Origin: JBDIVL01 sp039794405
GTDB taxonomy: Bacteria > Planctomycetota > Brocadiia > Brocadiales > Brocadiaceae
Direction of reading: 5' to 3'
Length of the DNA stretch: 5,897 nt
NCBI GenBank assembly: GCA_039794405.1
Contig: JBDIVL010000087.1
Location: 1-5,897, forward strand
Part shown: in pieces, positions 1 to 4,347 of the stretch
How positions within the stretch are numbered: position 1 is the stretch's first letter
Layout: each line of letters starts with the position of its first letter
The notes under the pieces: generated by a model
Databases searched by the model: none
The model's input: only the letters and a program-made list of their open reading frames with translations
Told to the model about the DNA's origin: nothing
Made by a program: the position numbers and the translations under genes

Positions 1-116
1 TAATTCGAGCCGCAGCTTTCAGCTAGTTACAAAATTTTTTCTAATGCTTTAATTGCCTGTAGGTTACGGGTTATTGTTTAGAAATATAAACATTATGCCT
101 AAATATGTTATTGCGC

Positions 117-251
117 GGCCAGGCGAGGCCAGGCGAGGTATGGCGCGGCGAGGCCCGGCGAGGCGTGGCGAGGCGTGGCAAGGCGCGGCATGGCACGGCA
201 GGGCCAGGCGAGGCGGGGCTTGGCGGGGCAAGGCAAGGCGAGGTAAGGTTA
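117..251 (+). repeat. Phased GGCNN pentanucleotide array (27 units)
   Basis: GG recurs exactly every 5 nt from 117 to 247, giving 27 units without a phase slip. The third base is C in 24 units and T in three (those starting at 137, 242 and 247). The two remaining bases vary; GA is most common (7 units). The array is far more GC-rich than its surroundings, and its + strand is strongly G-biased. Two units equal about one DNA turn, so GG steps lie on alternating faces of the helix. An ORF (TTG 53 to TAA 254, or ATG 95) crosses it but only encodes a low-complexity Arg/Gly/Ala product that follows from the repeat. A noncoding role such as protein binding, recombination or replication is inference. 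The flanking 1-116 stretch is AT-rich and shows no gene I can support. Confidence 0.9.
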
Positions 252-266
252 TTTAATCAAATTTAC

Positions 267-272
267 GGAGGG
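267..272 (+). promoter_or_regulatory. Ribosome binding site that selects an ATT start
   Basis: GGAGGG is followed by TAAAAA and then ATT at 279. The same 14 bases, ggagggtaaaaaat, occur at 1091-1104 in front of the holin-like gene, where the next base completes ATG. The in-frame TAA at 273-275 prevents any start further upstream. The site therefore argues that translation of the Cys-rich gene begins, or once began, at 279. Confidence 0.75.
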
Positions 273-278
273 TAAAAA

Positions 279-518
279 ATTAAAACCTGTGCAGACTGTA
301 ATAATCTTCGGGATGTTATTCCTGTAAAGCACGGCATAATCTGTTACAGCGAATCAAAGGTACATTGCCGTGCTGGTCTCTTAAAAAAAGCAAGGGGTGG
401 GATAAAGATTTTTTTCTACGGCTTCCGCAGAAGTAGGAAAGATACCTGGTATCAGGGAAAACTCGTATACAAAGATTGGGCTATAGCTAAAGATTGTCCT
501 GGGTTTGAAGAGGCTTAA
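279..518 (+). CDS. Small cysteine-rich, probably metal-binding phage protein with ATT start codon
   Basis: The frame gives 79 codons ending at TAA 516. The product begins (M)KTCADCNNLRD and has cysteines at 4, 7, 22, 30 and 73, with C4-x2-C7 at the N terminus and a DCPGFEE tail. This spacing suggests a small zinc-ribbon-like fold. Cys-rich proteins of this general type occur among phage accessory genes, but I cannot name a family or a function. No ATG, GTG or TTG exists at the 5' end of the frame. ATT at 279 lies 6 nt after a strong GGAGGG. Either ATT is used as a rare start (known for bacterial infC), or an original ATG mutated and expression is reduced or lost, or the base is a sequencing error. 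Codon use and the intact frame support a real or recently lost gene. Confidence 0.7.
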   Translation: MKTCADCNNLRDVIPVKHGIICYSESKVHCRAGLLKKARGGIKIFFYGFRRSRKDTWYQGKLVYKDWAIAKDCPGFEEA

Positions 519-549
519 AAACAAATGTTCGTAAATGTCAAAAAAGTAA

Positions 550-577
550 TTGCAATAAATATTCCACTTGGTATTAT
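550..577 (+). promoter_or_regulatory. Possible sigma70-type promoter
   Basis: TTGCAA at 550-555 and TATTAT at 572-577 are separated by 16 nt. They lie in the 119-nt gap (519-637) before the NrdD-like gene. The match is moderate and AT-rich DNA produces such pairs by chance. A 29-codon ORF (525-614) also fits in this gap, but it has no convincing ribosome site or recognisable product. Confidence 0.25.
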
Positions 578-637
578 CCAGGTATTCACACATATTCACT
601 TCTCTAAAATTTAATAATTTTTTAGGAGCACATTAAA

Positions 638-1009
638 ATGACACAGGCAACACTTAAAAGGCCTGAAGTAGCCGAATCCGAAAAAGTCAAATCGCTTATC
701 GAAGAGAAACTCGGATTGTTCGATTCTATGTGCAAATTAAGCGGAATTATTGACATTGACGGCGTTACGGATGAAGGGAAAATTAAAATCCTCAACCACA
801 ACCTTGAGGCTGGGTTTGAGGTGGAAGTTGAGACCGTCCTGAAGACACCGATTAAGGATTTGATGCTTGCCCTTGAAACCGGCATACATACACGGCTCTT
901 CGGGGTTAGCCGAATTGTAGGATACTATAGTCGAATATCGAATTGGAATTTATCAAAAATTGGTGAGCTGCAGGATCGACATAAGGGTAATTACGGCGTT
1001 GGTTCTTAG
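638..1009 (+). CDS. Small protein with NrdD-like C-terminal glycyl-radical segment
   Basis: This is a 123-aa protein with SD AGGAG at 624-628, 9 nt before ATG. Residues 91-114 (SRIVGYYS, then NWN, K107 and ELQDR) resemble the C terminus of class III anaerobic ribonucleoside-triphosphate reductase. There an RVxGY motif carries the glycyl radical and is followed by WNxGK and a charged xxDR stretch. Gly95 would be the radical glycine. Full NrdD is about 600-700 aa, and the barrel, the active-site cysteines and the CxxC zinc motif are all absent here; the only cysteine is C32. Residues 1-85 are helical and charged, and I do not recognise them. It could be a stand-alone radical domain that repairs a damaged host enzyme, as GrcA/YfiD does for pyruvate formate-lyase, or a repurposed phage protein. 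That role is inference. Confidence 0.65.
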   Translation: MTQATLKRPEVAESEKVKSLIEEKLGLFDSMCKLSGIIDIDGVTDEGKIKILNHNLEAGFEVEVETVLKTPIKDLMLALETGIHTRLFGVSRIVGYYSRISNWNLSKIGELQDRHKGNYGVGS

Positions 1010-1038
1010 GCCGTCTCACTCTCAGGCGGCTACTGCGG

Positions 1039-1075
1039 ATAGGCTCCGCTTTTCTCTCCTTTCAGCGGAGCCTAT
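1039..1075 (+). terminator. Perfect 12-bp hairpin, possible terminator or attenuator
   Basis: ATAGGCTCCGCT (1039-1050) pairs perfectly with AGCGGAGCCTAT (1064-1075) around a 13-nt pyrimidine loop. The T run (1084-1088) begins 8 nt after the stem, too far for a canonical intrinsic terminator. It lies between the NrdD-like stop and the SD of the holin-like gene, so it could reduce readthrough into the lysis genes, protect an RNA end, or act as a weak terminator. Confidence 0.5.
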
Positions 1076-1102
1076 TATTAACATTTTTGTGGAGGGTAAA
1101 AA

Positions 1103-1279
1103 ATGACAGGTTGGAAAAGTAAAGTTGCTGGAGTGGGTGCGATTTTCACAGGTTTTGGAATGATAGTTAATTGCGTTGTGGCAGGTGATTATAGCAATCT
1201 TAATGAGGCGTTTATGACAATCTTTGGCGGATTCGGCGTGTTAGGTGTTGCGCATAAAATAGAAAAGTTAAAAGGCTAA
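1103..1279 (+). CDS. Holin-like small membrane protein
   Basis: A 58-aa ORF with SD GGAGGG (1091-1096) 6 nt before ATG. After a short N terminus (MTGWKSK) it has two hydrophobic, glycine-rich segments at about residues 8-27 and 36-50, and ends in a basic tail (HKIEKLKG). The WKSKVAG start, the glycine-rich helices and the HKIEK end are typical of small phage membrane proteins found beside lysis genes, which are often annotated as putative holins. It is the first gene of the compact + strand run and is followed after 10 nt by a hydrolase gene. Hole formation is inferred from size, topology and position. A regulatory membrane peptide is the main alternative. Confidence 0.65.
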   Translation: MTGWKSKVAGVGAIFTGFGMIVNCVVAGDYSNLNEAFMTIFGGFGVLGVAHKIEKLKG

Positions 1280-1289
1280 GAGGTTGTAA

Positions 1290-1898
1290 ATGCAAAAAAA
1301 CAAAGTTTATTCTCATGTTAAAACAAACGTAATACTTATTCACGGCGTTTATTCGGATGGAGAAAACTTTGTAAATTTCAAAGACAAACTTATCAACGAT
1401 GATTCGCTTTTCTATCTCGATATGCGGGTGTCTATCATAGACTACGACACGCTATTTCTTGCACAAGGACGCACGCCCTGGGCACGTGGAATTGTGGCAA
1501 AGTATGTAGCGGCAAGGCTGGCGGCTTGTACGTACAAATACCCGAATGCGCGCACTGTTGTGATTGCGCATTCCTTCGGTACATACGCAATCGCAAGGGC
1601 AATCCAGGAAGCCTTTAGCCACTTCAGGGTAAATACGCTTATCCTGCTTGGCTCAGTGGTGAAGCGTGGTTTTGAGTGGGATAAATACCAGGTATCGGTT
1701 TATAATTTCGTCGGGAAAAAAGATTATGTTGTTTTAGCGTCTGCACTTTGGGGAACTGGCTGGAGCGGGCGCTTTGGATTTAAAAGAAGTAATTCAAATG
1801 TGACTGAGTTTGTAAGGGATTGGTCGCATAGTGATTATATGCAGGGTTATGATGATTTTGTTGAGATAATCAAAAACTCTCAGAGGGAAAAAGAATGA
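1290..1898 (+). CDS. Alpha/beta hydrolase (lipase/esterase-like) in the lysis gene run
   Basis: This 202-aa protein has the marks of a compact serine alpha/beta hydrolase. The strand and oxyanion-hole region is VILIHGVYSDG (residues 14-24). The nucleophile elbow is AHSFG, with Ser95 following strand TVVIAHS. Asp145 in VGKKDYVV and His180 in DWSHSDYM complete a plausible triad in the expected order. There is no signal peptide, so it would act in the cytoplasm or reach the envelope after holin action. SD AGAGG (1279-1283) lies 6 nt before ATG, and the stop overlaps the next start (ATGA). Phage lysis genes can include esterases: mycobacteriophage LysB attacks outer-membrane lipids. Here, placed between a holin-like gene and a lipoprotein gene, a role on envelope lipids or esters is reasonable inference. 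No peptidoglycan-hydrolase motif is seen. Confidence 0.8.
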   Translation: MQKNKVYSHVKTNVILIHGVYSDGENFVNFKDKLINDDSLFYLDMRVSIIDYDTLFLAQGRTPWARGIVAKYVAARLAACTYKYPNARTVVIAHSFGTYAIARAIQEAFSHFRVNTLILLGSVVKRGFEWDKYQVSVYNFVGKKDYVVLASALWGTGWSGRFGFKRSNSNVTEFVRDWSHSDYMQGYDDFVEIIKNSQREKE

Positions 1899-2158
1899 AG
1901 ATAATTTGCGTATTAGTATTAGGCGTCTTATGTTTTATGGGCTGCGCATCGGTAAAGTATGTAAATCCTGAAACAAAAGAAGAATTCAAATATTCAAGGC
2001 TTGGTTGGATGAAGATAAACGGCTTTTCTGCATCAATAGATAAGAACGGAACAAAGAATATCAACCTTGAAAGCAGCGAAGGAACGAGCGGCGACCTCGG
2101 CAAGGCGCTTATCAACATAACTGAAGTTATAAAAAACATACCTATAGCGGTGCCATAA
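1895..2158 (+). CDS. Small phage lipoprotein
   Basis: This 87-aa protein overlaps the hydrolase stop by 4 nt (ATGA), with SD AGAGGG at 1882-1887. A hydrophobic signal (residues 2-16) ends in a lipobox-like FMGC, with lipidated Cys17 and Ala at +2, which by the usual rule favours the outer membrane. The mature part (CASVKYVNPETKEEF and onward) is polar with a Gly/Ser-rich middle and a helical C terminus. Lipoproteins of this kind next to holins are often compared with o-spanins, which disrupt the outer membrane in the last step of lysis. No paired i-spanin is obvious, so the spanin role is only a possibility. The lipoprotein nature is well supported. Confidence 0.75.
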   Translation: MKIICVLVLGVLCFMGCASVKYVNPETKEEFKYSRLGWMKINGFSASIDKNGTKNINLESSEGTSGDLGKALINITEVIKNIPIAVP

Positions 2159-2174
2159 AAAAGGGATATCGACA

Positions 2175-2258
2175 GTGAAAAGATTAATAATCAAACTCTG
2201 TGATATAATCGATGTGATATCGTATTTCGTGATGGAGCCACCTTTGAGGGCGAAGTAA
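2175..2258 (+). CDS. Possible 27-aa coupled peptide
   Basis: A GTG-start ORF (MKRLIIKLCDIIDVISYFVM, then EPPLRAK) ends in TAA that shares its last A with the ATG of the next gene (TAATG). AGGGA at 2162-2166 lies 8 nt before GTG. The peptide has a basic start and an amphipathic to hydrophobic core, so it could sit at the membrane. It fills the 99-nt gap between the lipoprotein and XhlA-like genes, and coupling through TAATG is the pattern seen elsewhere in this run. It is too short to assign a family, and it may be only a translational leader for the downstream gene. Confidence 0.4.
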   Translation: MKRLIIKLCDIIDVISYFVMEPPLRAK

Positions 2259-2554
2259 TGAGTGAAATTACAATTGCCGATGTCGAGCTTAAGATGGGTA
2301 ATATGCTTGAGCAATGGACTGAAAAAGTAGCGGACAGGTGCGTCGAGAAGATAAAGAATGCGCAACATGATTGTGAAGCTTTTAGAATATTTCGGGATAA
2401 AGAAAACGTCAAAGATTTCTATAAAACAAAAGAAATGCTGCAGACACATATCGAGATACACAAGAAAAAAGAGTCGACAGTAAAATGGCTTATAGGGTTG
2501 CTGGTTTCTGTGTTTCTTGGTTTGATTGGACTAATTATAAAGCTTTGGAAGTAG
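2258..2554 (+). CDS. XhlA-like holin-associated membrane protein
   Basis: A 98-aa protein with SD GAGGG (2246-2250) 7 nt before ATG. Residues 1-74 are soluble, charged and helical (MSEITIADVELKMG near the start). Residues 76-95 form one hydrophobic transmembrane helix (VKWLIGLLVSVFLGLIGLII) and the protein ends KLWK. A short helical domain, a C-terminal helix with a WLxGLL pattern and a basic end match the architecture of XhlA-type proteins, which are phage lysis-associated membrane proteins of about 80-100 aa. Predicted topology is the N-terminal domain in the cytoplasm on a single anchor. It lies in the lysis run next to lipoproteins. A spanin-like or superinfection-exclusion protein is the alternative. 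The family call rests on architecture more than sequence. Confidence 0.6.
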   Translation: MSEITIADVELKMGNMLEQWTEKVADRCVEKIKNAQHDCEAFRIFRDKENVKDFYKTKEMLQTHIEIHKKKESTVKWLIGLLVSVFLGLIGLIIKLWK

Positions 2555-2557
2555 TGT

Positions 2558-2773
2558 ATGGATAGATCTCTTGAAAGTCTAAAAATATAAAAGTTGTTCG
2601 CTGAAAATAATAGAGCTAACGCTTATGCGATGTTCTATCAGGCGTGCGAATTAGTACAAAAATCATTACAGACTATTTGTGCGTTCGAACAAAGATGTTT
2701 AGAAATAGATAAGCAGATTGAGGCCGAAGCTACGGCCCAACAGATTCAGGAGTATCTAAAATGCGAAAAATAA
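2558..2773 (+). pseudogene. Small helical phage gene interrupted by an in-frame TAA
   Basis: From ATG 2558 (GGAAG at 2547-2551, 6 nt upstream) the frame reads MDRSLESLKI and then TAA at 2588-2590. It continues open for 60 more codons (KLFAENNRANAYAMFYQ and onward) to TAA 2771. The second part looks coding: it is helical, rich in Glu, Gln and Ala, and probably forms a coiled coil. Restoring codon 11 by one base change (from GAA, CAA or AAA) would give a 71-aa protein that overlaps the next lipoprotein gene by 13 nt and contains its SD. Possible restarts are TTG 2594 and ATG 2630, but neither has a good SD. Normal use of TAA at other gene ends here argues against code reassignment. No family is recognised. 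Confidence 0.6.
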
Positions 2774-2982
2774 TTATCTCAATACTTCTCTTTGTTTTAG
2801 GTTTATATCTTTCTGGTTGTGTAACTGCTCCAGCTAAAGAAGAACGCTGCGGGCGAAAGACTATTGAGGTGTACGACCAGGAAGGGAAAACTACAGAACA
2901 CATTATTGTCGGGGATGGCTATATCACAGTTTATGATAAAGACTGGAATACCAAGGGATATGGGAAGGTGGAAAAAAGATAA
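2761..2982 (+). CDS. Second small lipoprotein
   Basis: A 73-aa protein with SD AGGAG (2748-2752) 8 nt before ATG. The signal peptide MRKIIISILLFVLGLYLSG ends in the lipobox LSGC with Cys20 lipidated and Val at +2, which predicts the outer membrane. The mature 53 residues hold two similar beta-type stretches, TIEVYDQEGKTTEH (about 34-47) and YITVYDKDWNTKGYG (about 54-68), sharing VYDxxxxT, so a small internal duplication is likely. Its stop overlaps the next ATG (TAATG). It follows the broken gene inside the lysis run, so a role at the outer membrane during lysis or in surface modification is possible. No named family is recognised. Confidence 0.75.
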   Translation: MRKIIISILLFVLGLYLSGCVTAPAKEERCGRKTIEVYDQEGKTTEHIIVGDGYITVYDKDWNTKGYGKVEKR

Positions 2983-3152
2983 TGGCCTCAATAAAACCCT
3001 TAAGCGAAGCAGTAAACATTCTAAGCGATCTAAAAGAAGAAATTAAAAAAATCGTAAGAAAGAATGATTTTGAGTTTTATTCTTTATCTGAAATACATAA
3101 TGGAAATCAGAAATTCCTGAAATTAGAGGTAAGCGTAAAAATAATTAGCTAA
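2982..3152 (+). CDS. 56-aa unknown protein, last gene before the terminator
   Basis: The ATG overlaps the lipoprotein stop by one base (TAATG), so it is probably expressed by translational coupling. A purine-rich AAGGTGG lies about 10 nt upstream. The product starts MASIKPLSEAVNILSDLK, has a charged helix (residues 7-28) and ends with a hydrophobic strand-like part (FLKLEVSVKIIS). It has no signal peptide, transmembrane helix or cysteine. I do not recognise the family. The tight coupling, the intact frame and the terminator about 40 nt downstream support a real gene that closes the operon. Confidence 0.6.
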   Translation: MASIKPLSEAVNILSDLKEEIKKIVRKNDFEFYSLSEIHNGNQKFLKLEVSVKIIS

Positions 3153-3192
3153 ATTCGGGTTGATACCCATTATTAAAGTGCGAGGATCTATT

Positions 3193-3238
3193 AAGACCCG
3201 TACAGACGAAAATAACGTTTGTACGGGTCTTTTTTTTT
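3193..3238 (+). terminator. Rho-independent terminator of the lysis operon
   Basis: Bases 3193-3208 pair with 3216-3231: AGACCCGTACAGAC (3194-3207) against GTTTGTACGGGTCT (3217-3230), with one G-U pair and one further pair at each end. The loop is 7 nt (AAAATAA). The stem runs directly into a T tract ending at 3238. This is a textbook intrinsic terminator on the + strand. The bases before it (3153-3192) and after it (3239-3292) show no gene or clear promoter. Confidence 0.93.
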
Positions 3239-3292
3239 GGTTTTAAAACGGTTAAAGTTTCCCGGTGGTCATGTAAAAACTGTACTTTTTCA

Positions 3293-3298
3293 GGGGAG
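3293..3298 (+). promoter_or_regulatory. Ribosome binding site supporting a TTG start
   Basis: GGGGAG lies 6 nt before TTG at 3305. The first in-frame ATG is far inside the protein (residue 13), so this site decides for TTG. Confidence 0.7.
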
Positions 3299-3304
3299 AT
3301 ACTA

Positions 3305-3541
3305 TTGCCACAGATTGACAAAACAACATTCCAGGCTGCTATGGATAAGTTCGAGTTTTTGTATGGCCGTCTTGACGAGATCGGTCTTTCTCAGCAGGCA
3401 AAGCGGGACCTGTTGAAGTACAGAAAGATACCGTCCTGGATAATTCGTACAAATGCGGAACTTGCCAGAGAGCTTCAAATGATTGCTGATGAATTTAAAA
3501 ACATCCTCGTAAAAGTTATGAAGCTGAGAAGGACCTTATGA
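3305..3541 (+). CDS. 78-aa unknown phage protein with TTG start
   Basis: It is the first gene after the terminator. It starts at TTG, supported by GGGGAG at 3293-3298. The protein (MPQIDKTTFQAAMDKFEFLY at the start) is soluble, charged and mostly helical throughout, with a basic C terminus (KLRRTL) and no signal peptide or cysteine. Its stop overlaps the next ATG (ATGA), so it is probably translated together with the 240-aa protein and may work with it in virion assembly. I do not recognise a family. No good promoter is visible between the terminator and this gene, so it may depend on a late phage activator or on readthrough. Confidence 0.65.
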   Translation: MPQIDKTTFQAAMDKFEFLYGRLDEIGLSQQAKRDLLKYRKIPSWIIRTNAELARELQMIADEFKNILVKVMKLRRTL

Positions 3542-4260
3542 GCGTATATTTAAAAGTAGATTTAAGCAGGCTTCAAAAGAAAATGTCTGCGTTAGAAAAG
3601 AAGCAGATACCCTTTGCCCTTGCAAAAAGTCTGACCGATACTGCCAAAGAAGTAAAAAAAGAAATTGTAAAAGAAATGAGGAATGTTTTTGATCGGCCAA
3701 CACCTTACACACTTAACAGTCTGTATATTGACCCTGCGGTAAAAAAGAAAAATAAATTCTCGGCAACGGTAAAGATAAAGGATTCCGCACAAAAAGGAAT
3801 AGCGCCGGTGAAATATCTCGGCGCTGAGGTTGAAGGCGGAGAGCGTAATCTAAAGCGGTCTGAGATTGCATTACAAAGAAGAGGGTTTTTGTCGAAAGAT
3901 CGTTTTGTTGTTCCGGGGCGAGGTGTAAGGCTTGATCGGCATGGCAATATATCAGGTAGCCAAATGGTTCAAATATTATCTGCTTTGGGTGCATTTACCG
4001 AATCCGGCTTTACTATGAATAGGGCTGGCAAACTCAAAAAGCATAGAAATTTCTTTGTCCCTAAACCTGGGAGCAAGCTAAAGCCAGGAGTATGGGAAAG
4101 AACAAGATCGGGTATTAAGCCTATACTCATGTTTGTAAAATCGCCTCAGTATAGAAAAAGGCTTCACTTTTACAAGATCGCACAAAGGGTGTCGGCAAGT
4201 AAATTTAACAGAATATTTAAGGCTAATTTTATCCATGCAATGAAAACGGCTTATAAATAA
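3538..4260 (+). CDS. Basic phage protein, probably tail or head morphogenesis
   Basis: A 240-aa, strongly basic, soluble protein. AAGGA (3529-3533) precedes ATG, which overlaps the previous stop (ATGA). The N-terminal helix has IPFALAKSLTDTAKEVKKEI (24-43), followed by VFDRPTPYTLNSLYI (50-64). The middle holds VKYLGAEVEGGERNLKRSE (91-109), then VPGRGVRLDRHGNISGSQ (125-142). The C-terminal part has PGVWERTR (183-190) and PILMFVKSPQY (195-205). I associate this motif order with hypothetical phage and prophage proteins of roughly this length, sometimes labelled minor tail proteins. An assembly or tail-completion role is inferred from the IPFAxAK-type helix, basic charge and phage context, and is not proved by any catalytic motif. 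Confidence 0.65.
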   Translation: MSVYLKVDLSRLQKKMSALEKKQIPFALAKSLTDTAKEVKKEIVKEMRNVFDRPTPYTLNSLYIDPAVKKKNKFSATVKIKDSAQKGIAPVKYLGAEVEGGERNLKRSEIALQRRGFLSKDRFVVPGRGVRLDRHGNISGSQMVQILSALGAFTESGFTMNRAGKLKKHRNFFVPKPGSKLKPGVWERTRSGIKPILMFVKSPQYRKRLHFYKIAQRVSASKFNRIFKANFIHAMKTAYK

Positions 4261-4272
4261 AAGGGGGTGATT
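4261..4272 (+). promoter_or_regulatory. Near-ideal Shine-Dalgarno site for a 23-codon ORF
   Basis: AAGGGGGTGATT matches the full anti-SD complement AAGGAGGTGATC at 10 of 12 bases. It starts directly after the previous stop codon (4258-4260) and is well placed for ATG at 4276. Such extended complementarity is unusual in this window and argues that the tiny ORF is translated strongly. Confidence 0.75.
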
Positions 4273-4275
4273 GAA

Positions 4276-4347
4276 ATGGCTAAGAAAGGTAAGAGCAGAA
4301 AGAAGGGTGGCAGGGGTGGTAAGGGTAGTGGTGGTGGTGGTGGGTAA
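4276..4347 (+). CDS. 23-aa Lys/Arg/Gly-rich peptide
   Basis: The ORF encodes MAKKGKSRKKGGRGGKGSG followed by four more Gly: a very basic first half and a glycine tail. It has the strongest SD in the window (4261-4272). Its TAA shares an A with the ATG of the PP-loop gene (TAATG), so the two are coupled. The glycine codons form a short GGT run (4330-4344) that also provides SD-like GGTGG just before the next start. The product could be a nucleic-acid-binding peptide, or the ORF could serve mainly to load ribosomes for the next gene. No family can be assigned at this length. The GGT run is prone to length change. Confidence 0.6.
   Translation: MAKKGKSRKKGGRGGKGSGGGGG

Noticed and set aside
117..251. 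CRISPR array
   Set aside because: The unit is 5 nt with no spacer-sized unique segments, and no cas gene is present.
53..256. 67-codon ORF (TTG start) through the GGCNN array
   Set aside because: Its Arg/Gly/Ala composition follows mechanically from the 5-nt repeat. T is rare in the array so stops are absent, and no convincing ribosome site precedes it.
525..614. 29-codon ORF in the gap before the NrdD-like gene
   Set aside because: It has no proper Shine-Dalgarno site or coupling, and its composition is typical of random AT-rich DNA.
2033..2461. 142-codon minus-strand ORF
   Set aside because: It is antisense to the lipoprotein and XhlA-like genes, which have good ribosome sites and recognisable architecture. 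The product looks like a low-quality shadow translation.
2588..2590. Reassignment of TAA to a sense codon in this phage
   Set aside because: Many neighbouring genes end properly at TAA, several with exact TAATG coupling, so the standard code applies.
3219..3416. 65-codon + ORF starting inside the terminator
   Set aside because: It overlaps the intrinsic terminator and the better supported TTG-start gene at 3305, and it lacks a ribosome site.
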